Origin: Klenkia marina
GTDB taxonomy: Bacteria > Actinomycetota > Actinomycetes > Mycobacteriales > Geodermatophilaceae
Direction: 5' to 3'
Assembly: GCF_900101025.1 (NCBI RefSeq)
Contig: NZ_FMUH01000001.1
Location: 620,001 to 684,000 of the forward strand
Length of the DNA stretch: 64,000 nucleotides
Shown: positions 40,957-48,873 of the stretch, one piece after another
Numbering within the stretch: position 1 is the first letter of the stretch
Layout: each line of letters begins with the position of its first letter
Notes under the pieces: model-generated
Database searches by the model: none
Told to the model about the DNA's origin: nothing
What the model saw: only the letters and a program-made list of their open reading frames with translations
Program-made: the position numbers and the translations under genes

Positions 40957-42131
40957 CCGCCGGTCTCGACCTCGACGCCCTGGTGCGCGACCCCGCGACC
41001 CGCATCGTGGTCTGCTGCGGCGCTGGCGGGGTGGGCAAGACGACGACGTCGGCCGCGCTGGGGCTGGCCGCGGCGGCGGCCGGCCGCTCGGTCGTCGTGC
41101 TCACCATCGACCCCGCCCGGCGCCTGGCGCAGTCGCTGGGGCTCGAAGAGCTGGACAACGAGCCCCGGCGCATCGAGACCGGTGGGCCCGGCGAGCTGCA
41201 CGCGATGATGCTGGACATGAAGCGCACGTTCGACGACGTCGTCGTGGCGCACTCGACCCCCGAGCGGGCCGAGCAGGTGCTCGAGAACCCCTTCTACCAG
41301 GCCCTCTCCTCGTCCTTCGGCGGGACGCAGGAGTACATGGCCATGGAGAAGCTGGGCCAGCTGCGGGCCAGGGACACCTGGGACCTGATCATCGTCGACA
41401 CCCCGCCGTCCCGGTCGGCGCTGGACTTCCTCGACGCGCCCGACCGGCTCTCGCGCTTCCTCGACGGCACGATGATCCGGGTGCTCACCGCCCCGGCACG
41501 GGCCGGTGGCCGGGCCGGTCTGCGCGTGGTCAGCGCCGGGTTCGGCCTGTTCAGCCGGGTGATCTCCAAGATCCTGGGCGGGCAGCTGCTGGGTGACATC
41601 GCCACCTTCATCGCCGCGCTGGACTCCATGTTCGGCGGGTTCCGCGAGCGGGCCACGGCCACCTACGAGCTGCTGAAGAAGCCGGGGACGGCGTTCGTCG
41701 TCGTCGCCACGCCCGAGCCCGACGCGCTGCGCGAGGCCTCCTACTTCGTCGACCGGTTGTCGGCCGAGGGCATGCCGCTGGCCGGGCTGGTGCTCAACCG
41801 CACCCACCCGCCGGCCACCACCGCGCTGTCGGCCACCCGGGCGGCCGCCGCGGCCGAGGCGGTGACCGAGGCCGGGGGCAAGGGCGCGAAGCTGGCCGCC
41901 GGTGCGCTGCGCGTGCACGCCGAGCGGATGGCCCAGGCCACCCGCGAGCAGCGGCTGGCCGACCGCTTCGGCCAGGCCCACCCCGAGGTCGCCGTCCGCA
42001 CCGTGCCGGCCGCGGCCGGCGACGTGCACGACCTCGCCGACCTCGAGGTGATGGCCGCCGCGCTCACCGCCGCCGACGGGGACACCGGCACGGGCACCCC
42101 CCGCTCGCGGATCCTCCCCGCCCGCCGCTGA
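40953..42131 (+). CDS. ArsA/Get3-family ATPase, second of a pair
   Basis: A 392-residue partner ATPase. The P-loop CCGAGGVGKTT (residues 21-31) keeps Lys29 but has Ala24 where deviant Walker A motifs carry the signature lysine. Switch I reads VVVLTIDPARRLAQSLG and switch II LIIVDTPPSRSALDFL. A mid-protein hydrophobic stretch (VSAGFGLFSRVISKILGGQLL, then ATFIAALDSMFGGF) may form the client or membrane-facing helices. It corresponds to Rv3680. A heteromer with the upstream ATPase is the obvious expectation. Confidence 0.88.
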   Translation: MTAGLDLDALVRDPATRIVVCCGAGGVGKTTTSAALGLAAAAAGRSVVVLTIDPARRLAQSLGLEELDNEPRRIETGGPGELHAMMLDMKRTFDDVVVAHSTPERAEQVLENPFYQALSSSFGGTQEYMAMEKLGQLRARDTWDLIIVDTPPSRSALDFLDAPDRLSRFLDGTMIRVLTAPARAGGRAGLRVVSAGFGLFSRVISKILGGQLLGDIATFIAALDSMFGGFRERATATYELLKKPGTAFVVVATPEPDALREASYFVDRLSAEGMPLAGLVLNRTHPPATTALSATRAAAAAEAVTEAGGKGAKLAAGALRVHAERMAQATREQRLADRFGQAHPEVAVRTVPAAAGDVHDLADLEVMAAALTAADGDTGTGTPRSRILPARR

Positions 42132-42237
42132 CCCGCGTGCGCGTCGGCCCGGTCGGGCCCGCGTGACGGGTGTGGCCAAGCGGTCCGCGCCGGCTGCGCG
42201 TCGTCCGCGACACGCCCGAACGGGTGGATCCGCCGGG

Positions 42238-42243
42238 TACCTT
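42238..42243 (+). promoter_or_regulatory. Candidate -10 box of the class A PBP gene (leaderless)
   Basis: TACCTT on the plus strand, eight bases before the ATG at 42252. The whole gap after the ArsA-like gene is only 120 bases and leaves no room for the whiB4/wblA gene expected here. Confidence 0.5.
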
Positions 42244-42251
42244 GGGCCCCG

Positions 42252-44546
42252 ATGTCCGAGAGCAGAGCTGTGTCCAAGGTCGCCACGCTGGTCAAGCTGG
42301 TCGCGACCGTCGTGGTCGCCGGGGCGCTCGTCGCCGGCATGATGCTGCCGTTCGTGGGGGGCAGCGGGCTGGTGGCCCGCAACAGCGCCTCGCTGCTGGA
42401 CGCGCTGCCGGTCGAGCTGACCGACCAGACGCCGAACGGGATCACCACCGTGAAGGCCGCCGACGGGTCGATCATCACGAACTTCTACGAGAACAACCGC
42501 ACGCCGGTGACCGCCGACCAGATCTCGCCGATCATGAAGCAGGCGATCGTCGACATCGAGGACAGCCGGTTCTACGACCACAACGGCCTCGACGTGCAGG
42601 GCACGCTGCGGGCGCTGGCGGCCAACATCGCCGCGGGCGGGGTGGCCGAGGGCGGCTCGACGCTGACCCAGCAGCTGGTCAAGCAGACGCTGCTGCAGAC
42701 CGCCGACACCCCCGAGGAGCGCGAGGCCGCCGACGAGCAGACCGTCGGGCGCAAGCTCCGCGAGGCCCGGCTCGCCCTCGCCCTGGAGGAGACCTACTCC
42801 AAGGACGAGATCCTCACCCGCTACCTCAACATCGCCTACTTCGGCGCCGGCGCCTACGGCATCCAGGCCGCCGCGCAGCGCTACTTCTCGGTCAACGCGA
42901 TCGACCTGAACCTGGCCCAGGCCTCGGTGCTGGCCGGTCTGGTGCAGAGCCCCACCAACGACGACCCGCTGGCCAACCCGGAGAACGCCCAGGCGCGCCG
43001 GGACACCGTGCTCGCCCGCATGAACCAGCTCGGCCACATCACCGACCAGGAGCTGGCCGACACCACCGCCCAGCCGGTCGTGACCGCCGAGGGCCAGCCC
43101 CCGGCCCGCAACTGCGTGGGCGCCTCGATCGGCGGCTTCTTCTGCTCCTACCTGCTCTCGTACCTCACGGGCACGCTGAACATGACGCAGCAGCAGATCG
43201 ACAACGGCGGCTACACGATCCAGACCACCCTGCGCCCGGACATGCAGGCCACGGGCGACCAGGCCGTGCTCAACACGCTGCCCATGGGCGACTCGCTGGC
43301 CGGCATCTACACCGCCGTCCAGCCCGGGACCGGGCACGTGCTCGCGATGAGCGTCAACCGGCAGTTCTGCTCGGACGCGGCGAACCCGGCCTGCGAGTCG
43401 GTCGTGCTGAACACCGCCGCCAGCCAGGGCTCCGGGTCGACCTACAAGGTCTTCACCGCCGCGGCCGCCCTCGAGCAGGGCTACTCGCAGTACTACACGC
43501 TGACCACGGGCAACACCTACACGTCGCGCATCTACAAGAACGGCGGCAAGCCCTACACCGTCAGCAACGCCGGCAACTACCCGGCGACGCTGGACATGGT
43601 GAAGGCGCTCTACATGTCCTCCAACACCTACTTCCTCGGCCTCGAGGACGCCCTGGGGTCGGTCGAGGCACCGGTGCGCATCGCCCAGCGCATGGGGCTC
43701 TCGTCGATCGACGGCATCGCCGACCAGATCGTCGCCGAGAACCGCGGGTCGTTCACCCTCGGCCCCGAGGCCACCAGTCCGCTGGCCCTGACCAGCGCCT
43801 ACTCGACGCTGGCGGCCAGCGGCACCCAGTGCGACCCCACCCCGGTCACCGCGATCACCGACCGCAACGGCCAGCCGGCCACCCTGCCCGACGGCACACC
43901 GATCAACACCGGCGACTCGTGCAACGCCGAGGCCATCCCGGCCGGGGTCGCCAACACGCTCAACCAGATCCTGCGCAAGGACGTCGAGCCCGGGAACTCC
44001 GGCCAGACCGCGGGCCGCGCCTACGTGTCGGGCCACCAGATCGCCGGCAAGACCGGCACGACCCAGAGCAACTGGTCGGCGGCCTTCGTGGGCTACACCC
44101 CCGAGTACACGGCCAGCGTGATGGTGCTCAACCCGAAGGAGAACCAGGACATCGGCGGCTTCGGTGGTGGCAAGCCGGCCACCATCTGGCGCGACGCCAT
44201 GGCCCCGATCCTCGAGGCCGGGCCCACCGCCGAGTTCCCGCCCGCCGACGACACCATCGCCAACGGCAACACCCGCCAGGTGCCCAGCTGCGGGTCGCCG
44301 AGCGAGTGCCAGTCGGCCATCACCGGCGCCGGGCTCCGCTACGCCGGGCAGACCGACGTCGACTCCGACCAGCCCGCCGGCACCCTCGTGGGGACCAACC
44401 CGCCCGCCGGCAGCCGCGTGCAGCAGGGCGGCTCCGTGTCGGTGCAGGTCAGCAACGGCTCGGGCTTCAGCGCGCCGCCCGCGCAGCCCGCCACCCCGGC
44501 CGACCCGAACGCCCCCGACACCAACGGCGACGGCCAACCCGGTTGA
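42252..44546 (+). CDS. Class A penicillin-binding protein with PASTA domain (PonA2-like)
   Basis: Bifunctional peptidoglycan synthase of 764 residues. A cytoplasmic tail and TM helix (about residues 15-38) precede the GT51 glycosyltransferase domain with VDIEDSRFYDHNGLD and GGSTLTQQLVKQ. The transpeptidase domain has SXXK as Ser396-Lys399 (GSTYK), SSN as the SXN motif and GKTGTT. A C-terminal PASTA domain (about 680-745) and a disordered Pro/Asn tail follow. It corresponds to ponA2 (Rv3682). A strong terminator follows. Confidence 0.95.
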   Translation: MSESRAVSKVATLVKLVATVVVAGALVAGMMLPFVGGSGLVARNSASLLDALPVELTDQTPNGITTVKAADGSIITNFYENNRTPVTADQISPIMKQAIVDIEDSRFYDHNGLDVQGTLRALAANIAAGGVAEGGSTLTQQLVKQTLLQTADTPEEREAADEQTVGRKLREARLALALEETYSKDEILTRYLNIAYFGAGAYGIQAAAQRYFSVNAIDLNLAQASVLAGLVQSPTNDDPLANPENAQARRDTVLARMNQLGHITDQELADTTAQPVVTAEGQPPARNCVGASIGGFFCSYLLSYLTGTLNMTQQQIDNGGYTIQTTLRPDMQATGDQAVLNTLPMGDSLAGIYTAVQPGTGHVLAMSVNRQFCSDAANPACESVVLNTAASQGSGSTYKVFTAAAALEQGYSQYYTLTTGNTYTSRIYKNGGKPYTVSNAGNYPATLDMVKALYMSSNTYFLGLEDALGSVEAPVRIAQRMGLSSIDGIADQIVAENRGSFTLGPEATSPLALTSAYSTLAASGTQCDPTPVTAITDRNGQPATLPDGTPINTGDSCNAEAIPAGVANTLNQILRKDVEPGNSGQTAGRAYVSGHQIAGKTGTTQSNWSAAFVGYTPEYTASVMVLNPKENQDIGGFGGGKPATIWRDAMAPILEAGPTAEFPPADDTIANGNTRQVPSCGSPSECQSAITGAGLRYAGQTDVDSDQPAGTLVGTNPPAGSRVQQGGSVSVQVSNGSGFSAPPAQPATPADPNAPDTNGDGQPG

Positions 44547-44585
44547 CCCCGCCCCGGCTCGACCGGGGCAGCACGGCACGGACGG

Positions 44586-44621
44586 CGAGGGCCGGTCGAC
44601 CACCTGGTCGACCGGCCCTCG
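44586..44621. terminator. Terminator between PBP gene and yqeY-like gene
   Basis: A perfect 17-base stem (44586-44602 with 44605-44621) with a minimal loop lies 40 bases after the PBP stop and 13 bases before the convergent yqeY-like gene ends. It is likely bidirectional. Confidence 0.78.
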
Positions 44622-44633
44622 GCGCGTACGGGA

Positions 44634-45086
44634 TCAGGCGAGCTGGCGACGGACCTCGGCGGCCACCCGGCCACCCTCGGCGCGGCCGGCCACCTTCGCG
44701 TTGGCCTGGCCCATGACCTTGCCCATGTCGCCCATGCCGCTGGCACCGGTGGCGGCGACCACCTCGGCGACCAGCGCGGTGAGGTCGGCGTCGGACAGCT
44801 GCTGCGGCAGGTAGGCCGCGACGACGTCGCCCTCGGCCTTCTCGCGCTCGGCCTGCTCGGTGCGGCCCGCGCCGGCGAACGCCTCGGCCGCCTCGCGACG
44901 CTTCTTCGCCTCGCGGCGCAGCACGGCCTGCACCTCGTCGTCGGACAGCTCGCGGGCCTCCTTGCCGGACACCTCCTCGGCGGTGACCGCGGCCAGCACC
45001 ATGCGGAGGGTGGCGGTGGTCAGCTCGTCGCGGGCCTTCATGGCCGTGGTGAGGTCGTCGCGGAGCTTCTGCTTGAGGTCGGACAT
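44634..45086 (-). CDS. GatB/YqeY domain protein
   Basis: A 150-residue stand-alone YqeY/Yqey-like protein. It begins LKQKLRDDLTTAMKARDE with a LRMVLAAV helix, a charged middle helix, and ends GMGDMGKVMGQANAKVAGRAEGGRVAAEVRRQL, the C-terminal tRNA-binding-like domain also found at the end of GatB. Its role is unclear, and tRNA-dependent amidotransferase-related activity is only inferred. I chose the ATG at 45086. A GTG 27 bases upstream is possible. Confidence 0.9.
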   Translation of the reverse strand: MSDLKQKLRDDLTTAMKARDELTTATLRMVLAAVTAEEVSGKEARELSDDEVQAVLRREAKKRREAAEAFAGAGRTEQAEREKAEGDVVAAYLPQQLSDADLTALVAEVVAATGASGMGDMGKVMGQANAKVAGRAEGGRVAAEVRRQLA

Positions 45087-45138
45087 GGGCACAAGCCTGT
45101 CACGCCGCGCCATCGGGTTGCCCGCCGCCGGCGGGGCC

Positions 45139-45144
45139 TAGGCT
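45139..45144 (+). promoter_or_regulatory. Candidate -10 box of metallophosphoesterase gene (leaderless)
   Basis: TAGGCT on the plus strand, six bases before the GTG at 45151. The same hexamer and spacing occur before the first ArsA-like gene. Confidence 0.55.
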
Positions 45145-45150
45145 CGTCCG

Positions 45151-46089
45151 GTGCGTCCTGCCCTCGCCGTCCCCGCTGCCGTCGTCGGAGCCGGGCTCGC
45201 CACCGTCGGCTACGCCACGCTGGTCGAGCGCGTGCACTGGACGCTGCGCCGGTTCACCGTGCCCGTGCTGCCCGAGGGCCAGCGCCCGCTGACCGTCCTG
45301 CACATCTCCGACCTGCACATGACCGCGGCGCAGACCTCCAAGCGCGACTGGGTGGCCGCCCTCGACGCCCTCGACCCCGACCTGGTGGTCAACACCGGTG
45401 ACAACCTCGCCGGCCACGACACCGTGCCGATCGTGCTGGCCGCCCAGGAGCCGCTGCTCGACCGCCCGGGCCTGTTCTGCCTGGCCAGCAACGACTACTA
45501 CGCCCCGCGCCCGAAGAACCCGCTCAAGTACTTCCGGACGAACCACAAACGGGTGCACGGCGAGGAGCTGCCCTGGCGCGACCTGCGCGACGGGATGCTC
45601 GCCCGGGGCTGGCAGGACGTCACCAACGGGACGGCGACCGTCGTGGTCGACGGCCGGCGCATCGTCGTCCGCGGCGTCGACGACCCGCACCTGCAGCGCG
45701 ACGACTACGAGCCGCTGTCCGGCCCGGCCGACCCGACCGCGGACCTGCGGCTGGGTCTGGTGCACTCCCCCGAGCCCCGGGTGCTCGACCGGTTCGCCGC
45801 CGACGGCCACGACCTGCTGCTCTCGGGGCACACCCACGGCGGGCAGCTACGGGTGCCGTTCTACGGCGCGTTGGTGACCAACTGCGGCATCGGCCGGGAC
45901 AAGGCGCGCTGGCTGCACCGGTGGGCCGAGCCGGCGCCGGGCAACCTGCACGGCACCTGGCTGCACGTGTCCGCGGGCATGGGCACCAGCCCCTACGCGC
46001 CCTACCGGTTCTGCTGCCCGCCCGAGGCCACGCTGCTCACGCTGGTCCCCCGGGACACCGCCGTCGAGTCGCTGCAGCCGGTGGGCTAG
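45151..46089 (+). CDS. Membrane-anchored metallophosphoesterase
   Basis: A 312-residue calcineurin-like phosphoesterase. An N-terminal hydrophobic segment (about residues 5-24) may anchor it. Metal motifs appear in order: VLHISDLHM, VVNTGDNLAG, ASNDYY (usual GNH-type block, here SND), a mid-protein LGLVHSPEP with His, and LLSGHTHGGQLRVP. The C-terminal GMGTSPYAPYRFCCPPE is typical of the YaeI-like group. It corresponds to Rv3683. The substrate is unknown. YaeI-type enzymes act on lipid phosphates in some species. Confidence 0.92.
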   Translation: MRPALAVPAAVVGAGLATVGYATLVERVHWTLRRFTVPVLPEGQRPLTVLHISDLHMTAAQTSKRDWVAALDALDPDLVVNTGDNLAGHDTVPIVLAAQEPLLDRPGLFCLASNDYYAPRPKNPLKYFRTNHKRVHGEELPWRDLRDGMLARGWQDVTNGTATVVVDGRRIVVRGVDDPHLQRDDYEPLSGPADPTADLRLGLVHSPEPRVLDRFAADGHDLLLSGHTHGGQLRVPFYGALVTNCGIGRDKARWLHRWAEPAPGNLHGTWLHVSAGMGTSPYAPYRFCCPPEATLLTLVPRDTAVESLQPVG

Positions 46090-46104
46090 GCTTCACGTCG
46101 GCCC

Positions 46105-46181
46105 CGGGGTGTGGCGCAGCTTGGTAGCGCGCGTCGTTCGGGACGACGAGGCCGCAGGTTCAAATCCTGTCACCCCGACCA
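46105..46181 (+). tRNA. tRNA-Pro (anticodon CGG)
   Basis: The full cloverleaf is visible: acceptor CGGGGTG pairs with CACCCCG, the D-arm is GCGCAGCTTGGTAGCGC, the anticodon stem CGTCG/CGACG encloses TTCGGGA with anticodon CGG, and the T-arm is GCAGG-TTCAAAT-CCTGT. A CCA end is encoded (46179-46181). A strong hairpin follows at once. Confidence 0.97.
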
Positions 46182-46184
46182 CCA

Positions 46185-46216
46185 CAGAAGGCCCGCTCAC
46201 CCGAGCGGGCCTTCTG
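46185..46216 (+). terminator. Terminator after tRNA-Pro
   Basis: CAGAAGGCCCGCTC pairs perfectly with GAGCGGGCCTTCTG (14-base stem, four-base loop) four bases after the tRNA CCA end. This is a typical tRNA-gene terminator. Confidence 0.82.
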
Positions 46217-46241
46217 CGTTCCGCATCCGCGGAGCTGTGCC

Positions 46242-46667
46242 ATGATCCCCGCTGTGAACCTCGGCACCGGTCTGCGCCGCGTCCCGGCCCTGTCCCTGGC
46301 CATGGTCGTGGCCTTCACCGCCTCGGGCTGCTCCAGCGACGACGACGAGGTCGCCTACTGCGTCGACCAGTCCAACCAGGTCGTCGACGACGACTACTGC
46401 GACTCCGGCTACAACGGCGGCGGTGGCTACTTCATCTGGCTGGGGTCGCCGGGCCGCAGCCTGTCCCGCGGCTCCACCGTGCCCTCGGGTGGGCAGACCA
46501 TCAACCCCTCCGACAGCTCCGCCCGCACCGGCGCCGGCCTGCCGGGCTCGGGCAGCTACACCAGCGGCAGCGGGGGCAGCCGGTCCGGCGGCTTCGGCAC
46601 CAGCATCGACGGCGGCGGCAGCAGCGGGGGCAGCAGCCACGGCGGCTTCGGCTCGTCGGGGAGCTGA
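46242..46667 (+). CDS. Putative lipoprotein of the DUF350/ATP-grasp cluster
   Basis: A 141-residue exported protein. The signal peptide ends in the lipobox-like TASGC (Cys30). The acidic segment SSDDDEVAYCVDQSN and a further Cys in DDDYCDSGY follow. The rest is Gly/Ser-rich and disordered. A GGAG site lies seven bases before the ATG. In E. coli the analogous slot (yjfM/ygiB) is a DUF1190 lipoprotein, and the YCVDQSN-like start is compatible, but the match is loose. It lies one base from the ATP-grasp gene. Confidence 0.75.
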   Translation: MIPAVNLGTGLRRVPALSLAMVVAFTASGCSSDDDEVAYCVDQSNQVVDDDYCDSGYNGGGGYFIWLGSPGRSLSRGSTVPSGGQTINPSDSSARTGAGLPGSGSYTSGSGGSRSGGFGTSIDGGGSSGGSSHGGFGSSGS

Positions 46668-46668
46668 G

Positions 46669-47985
46669 GTGCGCCGCGTCCACGACGGCGTCGTCCGGCC
46701 CGGGTGGCAGCAGACCATCACCGACCAGGGCCTGACCTACTGGGAGACCGAGCTGCCCGACGGCAGCACCACCAGCTACTGGCGCGAGGGCCAGTTCTAC
46801 GACTTCACCGCTGTGGAGATCGCCCAGCTCGAGCGCGACGCGGCCACCCTGTTCGAGATGTGCGTCGAGGCCGGTGACCACATGGTCGCCCACCCCGAGC
46901 TGATGCTGAAGATGGGCATCCCCGAGTACACGCACGAGCAGGTGGTCGGCACCTGGAACGACGACCCCTCGCGGCAGAGCGTGTTCGGCCGGTTCGACGT
47001 CCGCTACGGCGGCGACAGCCGGCAGTCCCGGATCGACCCCACGCTGCGCCGTCCGCAGCTGCTGGAGTTCAACGCCGACACCCCCACGTCGCTGCCGGAG
47101 TCGGCCTACGTGCAGTGGGAGTGGTTCCGCGAGACCGGCCAGGGCGCCGACCAGTGGAACTCGATCTTCGAGCGGCTCACCCGGGCCTGGGAGCGCAACC
47201 TGGGGCTGATCGAGAAGCACCTGCGCCACGAGCCGGTCGTGTACTTCGCCTGCGACGGTGCCGACCGGTCCGGCGAGGACCTGTTCAACACGTTCATGAT
47301 GCGCGACGCCTGCACCCAGGTGACCGACGGCGGGCACCCCCGGTACCGCACGCGGTCGATCATGATGAACCAGATCACCCTCGACGAGGCCACCGGCGGC
47401 TTCTACGAGGGCGACCCCGCCGACGGCCGCCACATCGACGTGCTGTTCAAGCTCTACCCGTGGGAGTGGCTGGTCCACGACGACTTCGGCCGGGCCGCGT
47501 TCGCCGACATGGCCCGCCCCGGCGGCACCGTGTGGATCGAGGCCCCCTACAAGATGCTGTGGAGCAACAAGGGCCTGCTCCCGGTGCTGTGGCAGCTGTT
47601 CGGCACCGACCCCGCGCGCAGCCCGCTCATCCTCCCGGCCTACTTCGAGGACGACGACGTCCCCGGCTGGATGCAGGAGTCGCACGTGCGCAAGCCGCTG
47701 CTCTCCCGTGAGGGCGCCAACATCTCGATCTACGAGGACGGCCGCACGCTGGTCTCCACCGGCGGCGACTACGGCGCCGAGGGCTTCGTGCTGCAGTCCT
47801 ACGCTCCGCTGCCTGACTTCCCCGGCCCCGACGGCTCCCACCACCCCGTGCTGGGCCTGTGGATGGTCGACGGCGAGCCCGCCGGCCTGGGCATCCGCGA
47901 GAGCGCGGGCCTGATCACCGACAACCAGAGCCACTTCGTGCCGCACGTGGTCGGCCACGGCAGCCCCACCCAGCAGGGAGCCTGA
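46669..47985 (+). CDS. Glutathionylspermidine synthase-family ATP-grasp protein (YgiC/YjfC-like)
   Basis: A 438-residue protein of the preATP-grasp/ATP-grasp family named for glutathionylspermidine synthase. Recognisable segments are RFDVRYGG, LLEFNADTPTSLPES, KLYPWEWLVHDDFG, KMLWSNKGLLPVLWQL and EGANISIYEDG, with VKPLLSREG-like ATP contacts. Actinobacteria generally use mycothiol rather than glutathione, so the likely reaction is ligation of some amine or peptide, not true glutathionylspermidine synthesis. The GTG start is one base after the lipoprotein stop, and the end overlaps the DUF350 ATG. Confidence 0.88.
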   Translation: MRRVHDGVVRPGWQQTITDQGLTYWETELPDGSTTSYWREGQFYDFTAVEIAQLERDAATLFEMCVEAGDHMVAHPELMLKMGIPEYTHEQVVGTWNDDPSRQSVFGRFDVRYGGDSRQSRIDPTLRRPQLLEFNADTPTSLPESAYVQWEWFRETGQGADQWNSIFERLTRAWERNLGLIEKHLRHEPVVYFACDGADRSGEDLFNTFMMRDACTQVTDGGHPRYRTRSIMMNQITLDEATGGFYEGDPADGRHIDVLFKLYPWEWLVHDDFGRAAFADMARPGGTVWIEAPYKMLWSNKGLLPVLWQLFGTDPARSPLILPAYFEDDDVPGWMQESHVRKPLLSREGANISIYEDGRTLVSTGGDYGAEGFVLQSYAPLPDFPGPDGSHHPVLGLWMVDGEPAGLGIRESAGLITDNQSHFVPHVVGHGSPTQQGA

Positions 47986-48863
47986 TGTTCCTCGACACCG
48001 CCCGGGACTACCTGGCGAACTGGCCGATCGCCGCGCTGCAGGTGGTCGTCGTCGCCGCGTTCGTGGCCGCGTTCTGGTACCTGGTCAACGCGCTGACCTC
48101 CTTCGACGACAACGCCGAGATCATCACCCGGGGCAACACCGGCTACATGGTGCAGCGGCTCGCGCTCTCCGCGGCGCTCGTGGTCGGCATGCTCAACTCG
48201 CTGGAGTACCGCTTCGACGAGATCGGCTGGGGCGCGATCACGAACCTGCTGGTCGAGGGCGCCTGGGTGTTCGTGGCCCTGCTCGCGGCCCGGTTCGTGG
48301 TCGACAAGGTCGTGCTGCTGCGGGTGGACAACGTGCAGGCGATGCGCGAGGGCAACGTCGCGGTCGGCGTCGTCGAGGCCGGCTTCTACCTGGGCCTGGG
48401 GCTCATCCTCAACGGCTCGCTCATCGGCAGCTCCCCGGACTGGCAGACCGGCCTGGCCAGCACGGTGGTGTTCGCCGTCCTCGGGTTGCTCGTGGTCGTC
48501 GGGGTGTACTTCCTGCACGACCTGGTCACCCGCGGGGTCATCCGGCGGGGCATCGCGGCGGGGTCCCTGCCGGCCGCGTTCGAGATCGCCGGGATCCTGG
48601 TCGCGGTGTCCCTCGTCGTCCGGGTCGGGGTGGCCGGGGACTTCACCGGGTGGGGCGACGGGCTGGTCGCCTTCGCCGTGACCGCGGTCATCGCCGTCGT
48701 CACGCTCTACCTCTTCCGGTTCCTGGTCGACCTGGTGATCCTGCGCGGGGTGACGGTGGCCTCGATCCAGCGCGACGGCCAGGTGGTCGCGGCCGGGCTC
48801 ATGTCGGGCCTGTTCGTCGTCGTCGCGCTGCCGGTCGCCACCGTCGTCGCCGCCCAGCTGTAG
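47985..48863 (+). CDS. DUF350 membrane protein with duplicated domain
   Basis: A 292-residue polytopic protein with about eight TM helices. The DUF350-type cytoplasmic turn (acidic residue, Glu/Ile, Gly-Asn, then a helix) appears as DNAEIITRGNTGYMVQRLAL and again as DNVQAMREGNVAVGVVEAGF. A weaker third occurrence is near SIQRDGQVVAAGLM. It is therefore about twice the size of a single DUF350 unit. It follows the ATP-grasp gene with a one-base overlap. Function is unknown. It may present or export a product of the ATP-grasp enzyme. Confidence 0.85.
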   Translation: MFLDTARDYLANWPIAALQVVVVAAFVAAFWYLVNALTSFDDNAEIITRGNTGYMVQRLALSAALVVGMLNSLEYRFDEIGWGAITNLLVEGAWVFVALLAARFVVDKVVLLRVDNVQAMREGNVAVGVVEAGFYLGLGLILNGSLIGSSPDWQTGLASTVVFAVLGLLVVVGVYFLHDLVTRGVIRRGIAAGSLPAAFEIAGILVAVSLVVRVGVAGDFTGWGDGLVAFAVTAVIAVVTLYLFRFLVDLVILRGVTVASIQRDGQVVAAGLMSGLFVVVALPVATVVAAQL

Positions 48864-48873
48864 AGGACCCGCC

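Noticed and set aside
39982-42131. Arsenite efflux ATPase (ArsA) operon.
   Set aside because: No arsB, arsC, arsD or arsR is nearby, and the position matches the Rv3679/Rv3680 pair, which is not an arsenic system.
40260-44603. A 1,447-codon open frame on the minus strand across the ArsA-like and PBP genes.
   Set aside because: The composition is low-complexity Gly/Arg/Val/His with no domain, and the plus strand carries well-conserved enzymes over the whole stretch. Such antisense frames are expected in very G+C-rich DNA.
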